From Lineus longissimus (taxonomy: Eukaryota; Nemertea; Pilidiophora; Heteronemertea; Lineidae), in contig NC_088319.1 of the NCBI RefSeq assembly GCF_910592395.1, positions 11,902,001 through 11,966,000 on the forward strand: DNA of 64,000 nucleotides. The letters are read 5' to 3'. The position numbers and the translations under genes were made by a program. This document shows positions 37,451 to 49,600 of the stretch, in pieces. Each line of letters starts with the position of its first letter. Position 1 is the stretch's first letter. The notes beneath the pieces were generated by a model. It worked only from the letters and a program-made list of their open reading frames with translations, was not told the origin of the DNA and made no database searches.

Positions 37451-40373
37451 TCCATGACATTTAGGGATTTGTTTGTGCTCTGAAAGACCTCTGGATAATG
37501 CTTTTTTGTGTTGCTTGATGCAAACCCCTAACAGTTTATTCACTCAGCAGCTCAAAAACCTCTTCGCTGACTCCCAATTAGTTACCGTAAGACTATACGT
37601 ATTTTCAAGTGCATGACTACTTTTGGTATCAGATCGAAAAGATTTGAAACCTCGCATAATATTACCAGTATAAGGCCAAGTGGTCGTTTCCTCGAATGGG
37701 ACCAGCGCAGGTAATTATTAATTCAAATAATGCCACGACTTCTCCAAGGCATTTAAATCAATAGGCAGAACGTTTGAACGAAATTGTATTCATCATATCA
37801 TACGAGTATTGCTTATAAGTGTGATGTTTATTGCTATGGCTTTTGCTGTATAATCGACGGGATAGAATCAATCTCAACCACTTGTTATAAACGGTAAAGC
37901 TACATATACAACGCTATAAAAATATTATGATATAACGAAATTGATTTTGTAATTTGCAATTTGTAATGTCAATGACCTACATGTACCGGGCCAATACTCC
38001 TGACTTTAAAAGAGTGTATAGAAACCATTAAACTCGATATGGATGGCTGGTAAATTGTTATTTCAGCTACACTTTCCTGTCTACCTTTTTACAGCTGAAT
38101 AATGGATGACATTTGATTGTGCAATGGTTGTGGACCAATCTACTTTATTGTTTTTAATCGTGTAATCGCTTTGGAGTCAATGCGATTTTGATAGAGACAA
38201 ATGCCAAAATAGATCATGCCATGGTGATATTACGCGTTGCAGACACTCTATAGCGAGTATGTTATCGATGGATTGCTCAGTTTGAAGAAAAAAACAGAAA
38301 GGGATATTTCGCTATAGACAGAGTGAGAAAATCATCCAGGGCGATAAAAATTTCAATTCGAAACCTGACCTTTTGGTTAAAAGCTGAAACAGTTCTCGAT
38401 TTGATACACTTTCCTGTCTCATAGTGAGTTGAAACGCGTTTCCAAACTGTCTCTCAAAATTGTCTTCTCATGCCTAGGCTATTTAAATCAGTCTTTGTGT
38501 CACTAAATGAAACAACGCCCGTCTTATAATGAATTCAAATGCATTTTCAAAATTAAGCATCATGCAATTAATCTCATTGTGAGATGATTTTTTTCTCTGT
38601 GATGAGACCTGAGGTAAAAATATGAAACGTACACCCAGCCAGCTGTATATTCAACAGGATGGCAGGGGTATAAAATGCACATAAAGATTGTTTCATCAGC
38701 CGTCGAGATCGCTTGGTAAAACAATTTATACAAAAGCCCCGAGTCACACGTCATACCTGATCGAATTGATGTTAACGTGGTTTTATCCAGGGTACTTTTA
38801 ACTTCTGCCGCAGTTCAAATCAATCCGTCGATTACCTCGATTGGAAGTTTAGTCAAAACAGCTGAGAAGCTTTATTTGAATACACGCCATATAAGGGACA
38901 GCAGTGGTCGGTCCAATGGGTGTCCTTGATAAGAGACAAGTCAGGTAGCACTCACAACCTGTTCTCAATGTTATGGGATCTTTTCATGAACGAAATTAGA
39001 ATGGTGTCAGCAGCTAGTAGCGTCGATAAAAATCAAACAGACTAAACATTGTCATTACCAGAAGTTCGGTATAAAATTTTTAGTCGAACTCAAAGTCCTT
39101 ACATAGAGTTAGTCTCGGTTTATTTAGTTAATTTAGAATTTGAAGACCAAGTTTGGATGTGAAATATTCCTTTAGGCTGTTGAAGAAAGTTGTTTATCGA
39201 TTTGAAAACGCTCTTCGGTTTAGAGATCAATCGAAGCTCTTGAACATGATGTCTGAGTGGGGTTCCTTAAGGGGTGCAACCTCTCTAATAGAGTCTGCAA
39301 TTATAATGTCAAAGCTTTATGAGCACCAACGATCTGTTCGACCAACGACGTACCACACGAGACACAGAGGTGTAGATTACGGCTTTAGGAGCACAACTCC
39401 TTTGGTGGCGAAACGGTAAGCCTCTAAATTCAGAAGAAAAGGCTGTCTCGTCAATTTTGATTAGAATGAAATATTGTTAAGGCTCTCTGTAGAACGTTCA
39501 GTCCCTAAAAAGCGCGATAGAGCATTATTGATGTTGTTCGCTCTGAAACCGTAAACGAATATCGCACGCACGTCGTAGGCGTAGAGACACCGTGGCGTAG
39601 TGTACGAAATGGGAGATCAGTTTGTTGTAGAACTGGGGAACTATTTGCGGAACTACACGTACTTAGTCCTAGAGAAAAAAGTCCACTTCCATTTAATAGG
39701 AAGAATTATTGCTACAAAAGGCTCGCTCTGGAAAGGTCATTGAGAGCGGTGGTGAACTTCCACGCTCTGTGGAAAATCTCAGAACTGATTTTGGACTTCA
39801 TTGACGCCAGGTGCTGGAGATTTCTATTGACCAATATTGCCAGGCAAATCATTTTAGTTAATAATGTCCTTTGGGTCCAATCACATGCTTTATGTCAACA
39901 CGGCCTACTAGAGTATTCATTGCAACACGATATTGTCATGTATATTTGGTGATAAAACATAGAGACGACACCATGTGCAGTTGCATTGAACGATTAGTTC
40001 GTGGAAATGAATTTGCCAACCAGTGATCCATGTTGCGGCGGCGTAATCAACTGGTAAAGTTGGTAATGCTTGAATGCAGGGAATCGCGTGGAAAATGGCT
40101 CGCGGCCTGGCGACAATGACTGGACCTGAATATCAGGCTGTGCTCGAGCCTCCTTTTACGGCTGGCCCCCAGCCTTAACAAGAAGATTGTACAACACAGA
40201 ATAAAAAAACGTGTCTGTAAACAATTATCCTCGTTGACAGGGGAGTTCTTTGCCAATGCCTCCAGGCGGCTGCAGATGTTCGTTGCGTTCGCTCCGCACA
40301 TACATTTTCTTTAGTTCAAAGCGAATCTCGCACAATTTACCAGCATATACAATACCGCTACCGCACTTCAATC
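37451..40373. other. Intergenic, no gene seen
   Basis: No motif-bearing frame and no clear repeat. The 88-codon frame at 39153 shows nothing recognisable. Confidence 0.5.
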
Positions 40374-40446
40374 AATGCTAATTTCAAGGGCGGGAGTCAG
40401 ATCTTTGTTTTCTAGAGAACACACTCCCACCCTTGAAGTTGGCATT
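40374..40446. mobile_element. Hairpin element, copy 1
   Basis: AATGCTAATTTCAAGGGCGG pairs with CCACCCTTGAAGTTGGCATT. The flank on the right (AAGTTCAAGTCAAAATAATG) is shared with the 51300 copy. Confidence 0.65.
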
Positions 40447-40582
40447 CAAGTTCAAGTCAAAATAATGGTGCCTATCGTCTACCCTTGATCCGGTCTTTCT
40501 TTTTTCCGATTAAAATGCATAATGCGGCCTCCTTCCGCCTCGCGCCGTCAAATAAGGTCTTTGTTTAGACTGGGCTATATGA

Positions 40583-40723
40583 CCTGGCAGACCAAGAGAG
40601 ACCTGGCGGCGTTCCATGGCAAAGGAACTTCAAGAGAAGGGCCTAACGTGGGAGGCAGCCAGACAGCGAGCAGCCAACAGACTTGAGTGGAGGACCCTGG
40701 GGAACGCCCCATGTGCCACCTAG
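40583..40723 (+). pseudogene. 3' tail of a non-LTR retrotransposon reverse-transcriptase ORF, 5'-truncated
   Basis: After an in-frame stop at 40580-40582, 46 codons read PGRPRETWRRSM, then a segment with WEAARQRAANRLEWR, and end in a stop at 40723. The RPRETWRR ... AANRxxWR pattern is the usual C-terminal end of LINE-type endonuclease/reverse-transcriptase proteins. No RT or endonuclease core is present upstream, so this is a dead 5'-truncated insertion. A GA-rich tail (gagagagaga, near 40742) follows. Confidence 0.6.
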
Positions 40724-41159
40724 GGCACGAAGGGTCCCAAGAGAGAGAGAGATATAACCTGAACTGAATAATTGATCTCCCCAACAGCAGTATTCCACTA
40801 ACCTTCAAAATACTACTTTTCCTATTTCACTTTAACCTTAATGGGCCGAATTCCCTAGACCCTAGCATGTCTTACCTAATTTAATAGTTAGCCGTGGCTC
40901 TTTATAGTAATATTGGCAGAATATAAAAGCAGCAGTTGCCTTGTAATTCACTTATCTACCATCAGTTTATTTTCTTTGACATCATCTTTATGATGAACAA
41001 AAAGGTTTGTATCCATCAGCGGTAATCCAGTTTGCGGGCCAATTTTCGGCTTGCCATTGGTTTTAGGTCAAAACAACCCGATTGTGACACTAAAACCATC
41101 CTATTGTAAGGCACTAACAATGGAAATTCGACAGCATGTCATTAACGGCAATATTTTCG

Positions 41160-41530
41160 TTGTGTATCAAAGTCATTCCATCCTTTCAAAGACACTTTAG
41201 TTAAATTTGACATGATATCAACCGCAATACTGTGTTTCTAATTGTCAATCATATATCCCACACAGAGAATGGCTTTCTTGAAGACGGTACACCGGTATTG
41301 CTAAACATTTCAAATCAATATGTATCAAACTCATTCCATCCTTTCGAAGGCAACATGGACATTCGACAGGATGTCAACCACGGTGTGAATTACTGCGTAT
41401 CTTCCCCACGGAATCACTCTTTTGACGACGGTGCATATTTAGTAAATACTTGAGAGCTTTGCCAGACACCTTAAGTCATTGTGTATCAAAGCCATTCTAT
41501 CCAATTTTGAAAATTTGCGAGATGGCATAG
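41160..41530. repeat. Degenerate tandem repeat, period about 160, 3 units
   Basis: TGTATCAAAGTCATTCCATC recurs at about 41162, 41321 and 41483 with changes. It is followed each time by a related block ending near GTCAACCACAG or TATCAACCGCA. Confidence 0.7.
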
Positions 41531-42784
41531 TCAACCACAGTATACTACGTTGAGAAGAGGAAAATGGAAAGCCAATTCAGCCCCAAAGCTGACTTCCCTT
41601 CCCATAGAGACATCACACCCTAAAATACGGAAGTCATTACCATAATTGCCGAAGAAGCCCTCACCTTCCACCGACCACACAATGAAAGCATGACATCACG
41701 TATCTCTTTCAAACAGCATCAATTCCCCATCAATAGAAATCACGCTTACCATTGAGATGTGCTTTGATCGAAATGATTAGCTCCGTGCCAAAGATAAGCT
41801 GAATTAAATCAACATACTAGTACCCCTGGGGCACATGTCCGTCATTGAATGAAATTCGATTGACGCCATTATGTTAATCGGTTTATCGGTGACAGCTACG
41901 TGTTGTGCGCAGTCTTTCATGCCGATTTCTTTTATTATTTTGAACTTTCTAATTAGTTGGTGCATGTTCTTTCAAAGTGTGTTTCTGGCTATATTCATCT
42001 TTTTATAGCCACTAACATACATGTGGAATACTTCTGATACATCTTATATCCCTCGGACTGAAACGTCATTTTCAATAGATGCACGTATCCACAATCTGTC
42101 AGTTTATACGCCATTCGTAAGAGCAATTAGAAAGGATATTGGATTTTAAAAACCCAATAAGTAGTTAATCTATTTTGCAGTCCTGAACACGGGAAATGGA
42201 GAAGAAAAATTAAATTATATACCGCACCATGCTTGATTTAACGTGGTTTCGGGAAATGTTTGCGCTATGGGCATTGATTTTGTTTGAGTGTTGTTTCGTG
42301 TGTAGTCATTACTGTTTTTCGAGGCGATGAATTATGATAGATCACGATTGACTTGATATTTGTAATTGCACACAGACAAGACGAAGCATCCTACTGGAGC
42401 AATGTGGCGGAATGAATATAGATATAAAGAATAGATGAACGATCGTAAATTCAGGATGAAAATAAATGAAAATAATAATCTAGTTTAAGTATGACATGAC
42501 GGACATATTGACTACTGAAGTAAGTTCATCTTGGGTAAAATTGCACTCGACTTTGAAGCTGCTAAGAAAGTAACTGAAACAGCTCGGGAATTTTACTTAA
42601 GGTTTTGTGGTGGCCGTATATTTCCACTTTTATAGATGCCCAACAGGGTTTCAAAACATCACAGCTGTTGTGGGAAATGCCATATATTACGACTGATTTC
42701 CATTGAATTTACTCATCTTTCAAAATGCCAACTATATAGCACTTCAAAACAGTTTCCTGACATCCGATGTCATTAATTACTGTC

Positions 42785-42846
42785 AAACAACACTAACTGC
42801 ATGCGTCACTGCACTAAACAACACTAATTGCATGCGTCACTGCACT
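42785..42846. repeat. 31-bp tandem duplication
   Basis: AACACTAACTGCATGCGTCA and its neighbours occur twice with one difference (AAC/AAT), with a period of 31. Confidence 0.88.
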
Positions 42847-43359
42847 AAACACAAGTGCCACATCGATACCCCCTTTCTCTTATGCAATCTCAATATTCTT
42901 TTTGAGTCAAATTAATGCAGTTTGTAAAAACGAATCTGTTGAAACTGCTTGATGACATGAGAAACTAAGTTTTGATCAACAACGCTTTTTTCATTTCTCA
43001 TTGCTGAAAACATATCTTTGATTTTTTTACTTGTACCAGTGATGGCAGTGTGTTTTTTCCTTCTAATGACGTGAAATCTAAAGATATCGACGAAAAAGGA
43101 AAAACTGTAGTGATCGCGTTACATTCCGACTGGAATGAGACTGCACAGAGCAGAACATTTAAGCAATTTGACATCGGTATTCAATCGGATATACCGACGA
43201 TTGACTGAGCTGAAAGATGGGAGATGGGATAATATTGAAATTAACTTTCAGTGCGGCTATCCGGCGGGGAAACATGGAAATACGATTCTCATGATACCCA
43301 GATTCGCTAGATTGCTGTCTGTAGCCAACTGGAACTTTGCCAAAAATGATTGGCACGGA

Positions 43360-43728
43360 ATAGCATTCCGCGAAGATGACGTCACTGCAGCTCCTGCCCT
43401 CTATTTCCCCATCGCTGAATTACAGGTAATGTCGGACAAACATGCGCTTTCGTAATGGATTCAGGCTTTCTAACTAGGGCAGTTAGATTCAATCTGGCAC
43501 ATGTCCGAGTGTTGGAAATACTACATAATTGTTCTGAATATTTCTCTCTCTGACTCTATGGTATCATTCATGCTAAAAACAATGCAGGGTCAAAGATAAT
43601 TGACTTTGAAATAAGCTCAAATGCGTAGAAATAAGTGTCGATGTCCGACTGTCACGTGACTAAAACGTCATCAATATCTTATTCAAATGACCTTGTGTGC
43701 TATACATAGTAACTTCGCGGAATGCTAT
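43360..43728 (-). mobile_element. 369-bp MITE, inverted full-length copy
   Basis: Both tips are intact and identical for 16 bases (ATAGCATTCCGCGAAG...CTTCGCGGAATGCTAT). TGACGTCA lies at 43377-43384 and GTCACGTGAC at 43651-43660. The open frame at 43135-43455 runs into this element and is not taken as a gene. Confidence 0.87.
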
Positions 43729-44430
43729 AAGGCCGAAAGTCGTGTTAATGAAACACATTGGATATACCATTTCGTGTGGCACCTTCATTGGTAAAGGAAC
43801 TAAATGAAACAAGCCAAACAGAACGAGCCAAATAAGCATTTTAAACCTGAAATGATATACAACCATGTCTTGCCCTGTGGCTGTAATCTGATAATCATGA
43901 CATTAGGGAAAGTCAATTCTTGTCTCCGTTGCAAGACTTCGCCAGTGTCGTCTGCATGGTAAGACGACCTTTGGTAATGAAACCTGAGACCTTACTACCG
44001 CCAGTCTAGACGTGGGTGGATTTGGGCGAATTTGTTCAATTAACAAATAATTGGGTTTCTTGTTACCACCCAGTGGACTCAATTTTCTTGGCAAAAGCCG
44101 TATGTATATGGTATAAATTTCATGCCTGACAGACATCATTCAATAGATCAGTTGCAAAAATGGCCGTTACAAGCAAGTATCGTCTTTACTGCCTTTTTTA
44201 CTGAAAAAGGAACGCCGGTGTGAAAGAAATACAAGTCATCCCGGAATCTAAGTCCGGTCCTTTTGTTAAAGTGAATAGAGTCGCCGAGTTCCTTTGTTGA
44301 AGATTATGTAGCTAACCCTAACCAAACCATTAACCAAATTCGTTGACAATCCACAGCTATTGTATGGGGTCCTGCATTCCTAGGATGTCTATACCTTTTA
44401 CACTGGTCCTACATGTACATGTTCATGTAA

Positions 44431-44660
44431 TTACTGGTGGTCAAGGAAAATAAAAATATTGTTACGCAATGTCGTAGTGCAGTTAATACGCATAGGAATT
44501 TACGTAAAACTCTGTAATTATGGTATTTGTATTATATACCCATTTCCACAACGGCATTGTCGACATTTATATTCTGTACGTATGCGTAACCGGATACAAA
44601 ATCAGGAAATGGTTCCGATTTTTTCGCCAACCGTGGTGTTGATTCTAAAGGCCTCTAAAG
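44431..44660 (+). mobile_element. 230-bp TIR family, copy B (degraded)
   Basis: TTACTGGTGGTCAAGGAAAA and a central CAACGGCATTGTCGACATTTA match copies A and D. The TIRs are not clear, so the limits are approximate. Confidence 0.55.
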
Positions 44661-45166
44661 GAATATAGCGAGATGCCGGAGTACATACGCCGGACACCCA
44701 CCGTTCAGAAAAACAGCTTGGCGATCAAAGCGCGGAATGAGCAGAGATTTGCGCAATAAGTGACCATAATAGACGGGATGACCACACTGATGAGAGTTTA
44801 TCTTGTCTTTGTCCATCAATAGTCCTTCAATCTGGCGATAATTTCCGCATCAGAACATGGTTAGGATAGGATAAAGAGATTACTGTCACGGAGGAAGCTA
44901 CTGCCTGTCATCTGTGTTTTCTCCTCTCGTCGAAATGCATTTGTATGTATGTAGTTCACCTGAACCTACAGTGAATTTGGGTACAGACTGAGAGTTTGTT
45001 TACCCCCGTCTAGTAAAGTCTCATGCAAATGTTCGACGTGCAATGCTAAAAAGGCATTGGATTTTTTGTAGAAAGTGACTACTTGGCAAGCACGGCTTAC
45101 TAAACAGCGACTTTTTCTTGTCCTGAATGGAGAGCCGAACTCATTAATATTAAAGTAAAGTCTCCA

Positions 45167-45306
45167 GCTTGCCAAACAGGGTAGATTTTTTACCTGTTTG
45201 GCAAGCCCGACTGGCCGAACAGGGTGGCTTTTTAGTGCTGTTTGGCAAGCGGCTCTCCAAACAGGACAAAAAAAGATGCGTGTTCGGCGAGCGGCTTGCC
45301 AAATAG
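45167..45306. repeat. Cluster of nested short palindromes
   Basis: GCTTGCCAAACAGG (45167-45180) and CCTGTTTGGCAAGC (45193-45206) form a perfect 14-bp hairpin with a 12-base T-rich loop. The motif recurs at once as GGCCGAACAG...CTGTTTGGC (45213-45246) and again as CTCCAAACAGG...TGTTCGGCGAGC, ending in CTTGCCAAATAG (to 45306). Related words appear from about 45083. Confidence 0.7.
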
Positions 45307-45864
45307 ACCCGGCCTTTTTTGTATTTGTTTGTAAGAAATCGTATGAAGTACAGTGTACAGGTATTGACATTGATATGAGCTAGACTGCGCAAGTACCAGA
45401 TAGAAAAGAGCTCTCCAAGCAATAGAAACGGGAAAAAGGTTGTTGGTCAGCTAAGCTGTCAGCCGAAAATAATACATTGGGCTCGTTGGTTGGTTAACCA
45501 AGCAGACCAAAGGACAACCCAATGGAAGCAGGCGAAACCAATGAGTCGCACTGCCAATACCATGTAAGGCCCAATGACGTGTGATGATATCCTGATCAAC
45601 GGGGTCCTGTTTGACCAGTAATAGAGGAGTGGTTCAGATTTTGATACGAAAACAAGGACGAGGACGAGGTGATTTCTTTTCTCTCGTTGACGTCAACAAG
45701 TTAAGCGTCATTGTTTTATACGTGTATTAAGAAACAATGAAATATGGGAAACCACCACAGGTGTCACACGCACGTGGCTTTCTGGGAAAGAATAAAATTC
45801 CTGGCTCTTCATGGTCCTTGGTTCTCCAGACATGTTTTTGGATAGGTTGGAATAAGTTTGCGAT

Positions 45865-45941
45865 TGTAAAGCGCTTTGAGATAGTAGATAATACAGTGAA
45901 AAGCACTATAAGAACTCACTATTACCATTATTATTATTATT
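45865..45941 (+). mobile_element. SINE/LINE 3' tail with ATT microsatellite
   Basis: The segment has TGTAAAGCGCTTTGAG, then GAAAAGCACTATAAGAA, and ends in a run of ATT triplets. The paired AAAGCGCTTTGAG / AAAAGCGCTATA motif before a short microsatellite is a well-known 3' tail of animal SINEs and their LINE partners. The 5' part, perhaps from about 45790, is not clear. Confidence 0.55.
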
Positions 45942-46549
45942 GTAAGTGCAAAACATGAGAAGCTTGTGTAGAAAAAGAGCCGTTGGTATTCTAGTTCCAT
46001 CATTTCTATCCGCGATCATGACGAATAGGTAAACATATTCAATAACTTCGCGCTCGATCCATCCTTCGAGCCGTCAAGGGCCGTCAAACTCTCTGTACAC
46101 AATAACTTGTATATTTCCCCGTGGTGTATTATGAAAGCTCACCCAAGAGGACGGAAAGGCTGATATTACCATCTTGACTAGTTGATTTGCAAACCGTGAT
46201 ATTATTGTCGCTGATTGATGATTCGATCTGCTCATGTATGAAATCAGGCCTCCTGTCCGTATATCACGTTTGATATTGCCATCACTGCTGCTTAATGCCA
46301 AATACCGTCTTTTTGATATTTGGATTGCCGAAGATTTCTGAAAAATATTTCACACAATTTTGTATTTTGGCTCATCACGAAATTTCTTTGGTTTCTCCAA
46401 TCAAAGTATTCTTAGCGATTCTTCACACATATAAAACTGCCGTAAAACTGTTGTGGTTTACGGTCATAAATTGTATTTGTGTCGATCTTTATGGAAACTA
46501 ATGGTGGAAATTAGGCAACCATCACTAATCTATACTGTTCAAACTAACA

Positions 46550-46632
46550 TGCCCTTTATTCTACTGTCTTATCAACATGGGTTATCAGGGGAAATCTTGA
46601 TTACGTCGACCTCCACGAGACAGCTTCCATGG
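46550..46632 (-). repeat. TGATAACCCTTTGATA-core repeat, copy 3
   Basis: The reverse complement contains CTGTCTCGTGGAGGTCGACG and CTGATAACCCATGTTGATAA. Only the first half of the family is present. Confidence 0.6.
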
Positions 46633-46639
46633 GGTTGAT

Positions 46640-49600
46640 ACGGCCTTAACCGACAAGACGGAATTAACGTGTTGTGATTGAGTCATACGGCTGAAAAAAG
46701 CTCTCTCGAATACAAAGACCGATAAGAAAGCTTTGTTTACTTTTGAATCGGCATAAACAGCAATCATTGCATGTCATATAAAATCATCCCATCAAAATAC
46801 TAACAGGCCGAATGGGGAATAAATGTGTTATACATCTTCCTTGTAGAATCGAATACAATCATTTAAATTACGGTATATAATTTTTGTCTGCAGTTGGTAA
46901 CGCTTTTATGAGACTTTAGAGAACATTATTCATTGGGTGTATATAAATACTTGCTCTATCAAGCTTGGTGGATGGCAATATATGGAGATCAGATTAGCCG
47001 GAGTGATCAATAAAATTTCATTAAAACGAGATCGTAATTAAAGTTGAAATGACGTCTTCATCATTGCGCAATTAGCCCAGGGTCATTACTGCGCTAAGCT
47101 GGCTGTTCGACGCAACATAAATTTCCTATAATGTCGGATGTGTGAAATATTGAAATATTCACGTTGACTTACTTGAATCATATCCTGCTTTGCGTGAGTA
47201 TCAGGATGTGTGTTTTTTCACCAGCATTAACTCAAACACGTTGCCTTGATGCGATACACAGTCATAGAGTGTGTCTTGAATTATAACGTCTCGTCACATC
47301 GTGATTCAAATTTTTATCAGTTCAGGTTTAGTTTGGTAGGTTGTGCAAGCCTTACGAAAAGCTAACGACGACGTACGGAGTTTATCCATTTCTTCCATCG
47401 ATGACTGGTTTTGAAATTCTACCCGCTACAACTTAAAGATCATTTACGAGTGCCGTGTTATCATCAAAGGAGAGAATTGAATGACACAACAGACCTTCGT
47501 ACAGTTTGCACTTCGTCGTTCGTGTGGATGCCAAAACCTACCTATCCTGCGGCAGTATAGCAGTCATTTAACTTATCAGCGTGGTGAAACTTTGCAGGGT
47601 TTTTTATATCGATGTACACAACAGCGTTGTCGAGGAGTATTCCGTTCGTTTAAATTTCTAGACAACATCTTTAAAGATTTGGAAAAAATGTACCAATTGC
47701 ACTTTCTTATGTTTATTGTCAACTTTTCAACATAGGCCAATGCGCACCTGTCGTTTCAGCAGACAGAGCGCGTGACCAAATTACACCCCCATGTTTTCAA
47801 CTGTCATTCAAAGCTACAGTTAGCAATATGGCAAACGGACCAGTGAGCTGCACTACGAGACATCTCGAAGGAATAATTGATATATACCAGATTGGCCATA
47901 ATGACAGGTCAGGACAGCCATGGGTGGAACAACCTAATCAGACATGCTTCTGAAGACATCGATAAGTCTGTGTTTGGAGAAGTCGCGTAAACAAGCGCTT
48001 AAGGTGACGGGCTCATACGATAGTTCGTAGGAGCGAATGAATCACCAAAGGGACGGCAACCGCGCAGCATCGGGTATCTATATGTACCAACCAAATAACC
48101 GATGGAACTAATAAAGCGGAGTGTTAGTGCCGCGAGCGCTACCAAGTGGACCAATATTTAACAAATCATTTCCGACGAATGGCCAGTCCCCTTTCAACCC
48201 CATAACCAAGTTTTAATGTGAAGCCAGGCAAAATCCAAATTGGAAATACAACAATAATGTTCTGTTTGACTACTTTTGCTCTGCCGAAGACGGACGGATT
48301 AACTAGCCAAAGTCTGATCATAGAAAAAATGTCACTGTCCTCTTGGGTTATACTGAGCACAAACTAGTAAGATTACTTCAAAATTTGGTTCTTTCACATC
48401 AAACTTTGGGACCCAGCAAAGAAATACCAGTTGGCGTCCATGGTAGCATTGTACGCTCGCAAGAGCAAACGAGAAGGCGTCTAAATGGCCCACTAGAACA
48501 TGTCACATATTCAGAAGGGGATGACTTTCCATCAGTGAAATTGCAAATACCGCTGAGTAAACGAACAAATAGGTAATTAGTACGTCACGTGATTTTGTCT
48601 AGTGTCCACATTGGCCGCGATTTGCTTCGATATCCAGGTCAAATTTCATGTATGGAAAGCGATCCCCTTCCAAATCATTGACGAATTGACCCTGTAGCTT
48701 CTGCCAATGCATCAAATATAAATGTAGAATCTACGTCAGATTAGCGATCATTCGGAATATACCGCTTCGTAGTTTATCGTAAGAAACCTTAGACGTCTTA
48801 TTCATTCAAACAAGTCAAAAGAAAATGGCCGTAATTTCATCAAATCGAGATTGCGACAAATGAAGACCGATTAAGATGAACGATTTACTGGTTTTAGGAG
48901 CATCAAACATCATTAATAACAATAATTCGACAATTTGACACTTGTAAGCGTTTCAAATGAGCTCGTGTCAGCCTTAGTATCATACATTAAATAGAGAAGT
49001 CATCGTATCAGGTTTGTGCCATGTACGAAAATGATTGATGGTAACCTTCCTTGACTTCAATGAAGGCGTGTCATATTGCAATCAATGCATTAGAGAAGTA
49101 GTGTGTATATTTTGTTTCGCCTCGAGGTACTTTGGTATGAGCAGATTATTCTTGAAATGTAATAGGGTTCCGGAAAATTGGCAATATCAAATCGGAATAT
49201 ATATAACAGACCCTTGTGAACATGAAGCAGGTCCCCAGTCCTCGAATTAATCAAGGGTATGATCGCCCTTTATCATCAAGTTCAAGGCAACACCACGGCA
49301 TGATGCACACGGTCTACTTTCATTAACGTGTCGCTCGATCAGGGGAGTGATGTTAAAGTTCGGATGATCTCATCATTTGGTTAATTTTGGATATCCTCCC
49401 TTGAGCTTTCGTCCGTTGGCTTTTGGATGAGCGAGGCACGGTATAGCAATCCCCCCATCAAAAATGGATCTGAATATACCCCACACCCTTAGAAAAAAGG
49501 GTTTTGAGGTTTTGAGGGTTTTGAGGTATTGGTAAGTCTAAAAGAATACGTGCTATGGAGTGGAAAGGACGAAACAAGTGGTCAATTCGAATACATGAAT

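Noticed and set aside
40730-40755. GA run as a possible regulatory GAGA element
   Set aside because: It lies directly after the LINE stop codon and is better explained as the element's tail.
44966-45422. 134-codon and 90-codon minus-strand frames
   Set aside because: They cross the palindrome cluster and take their composition from it.
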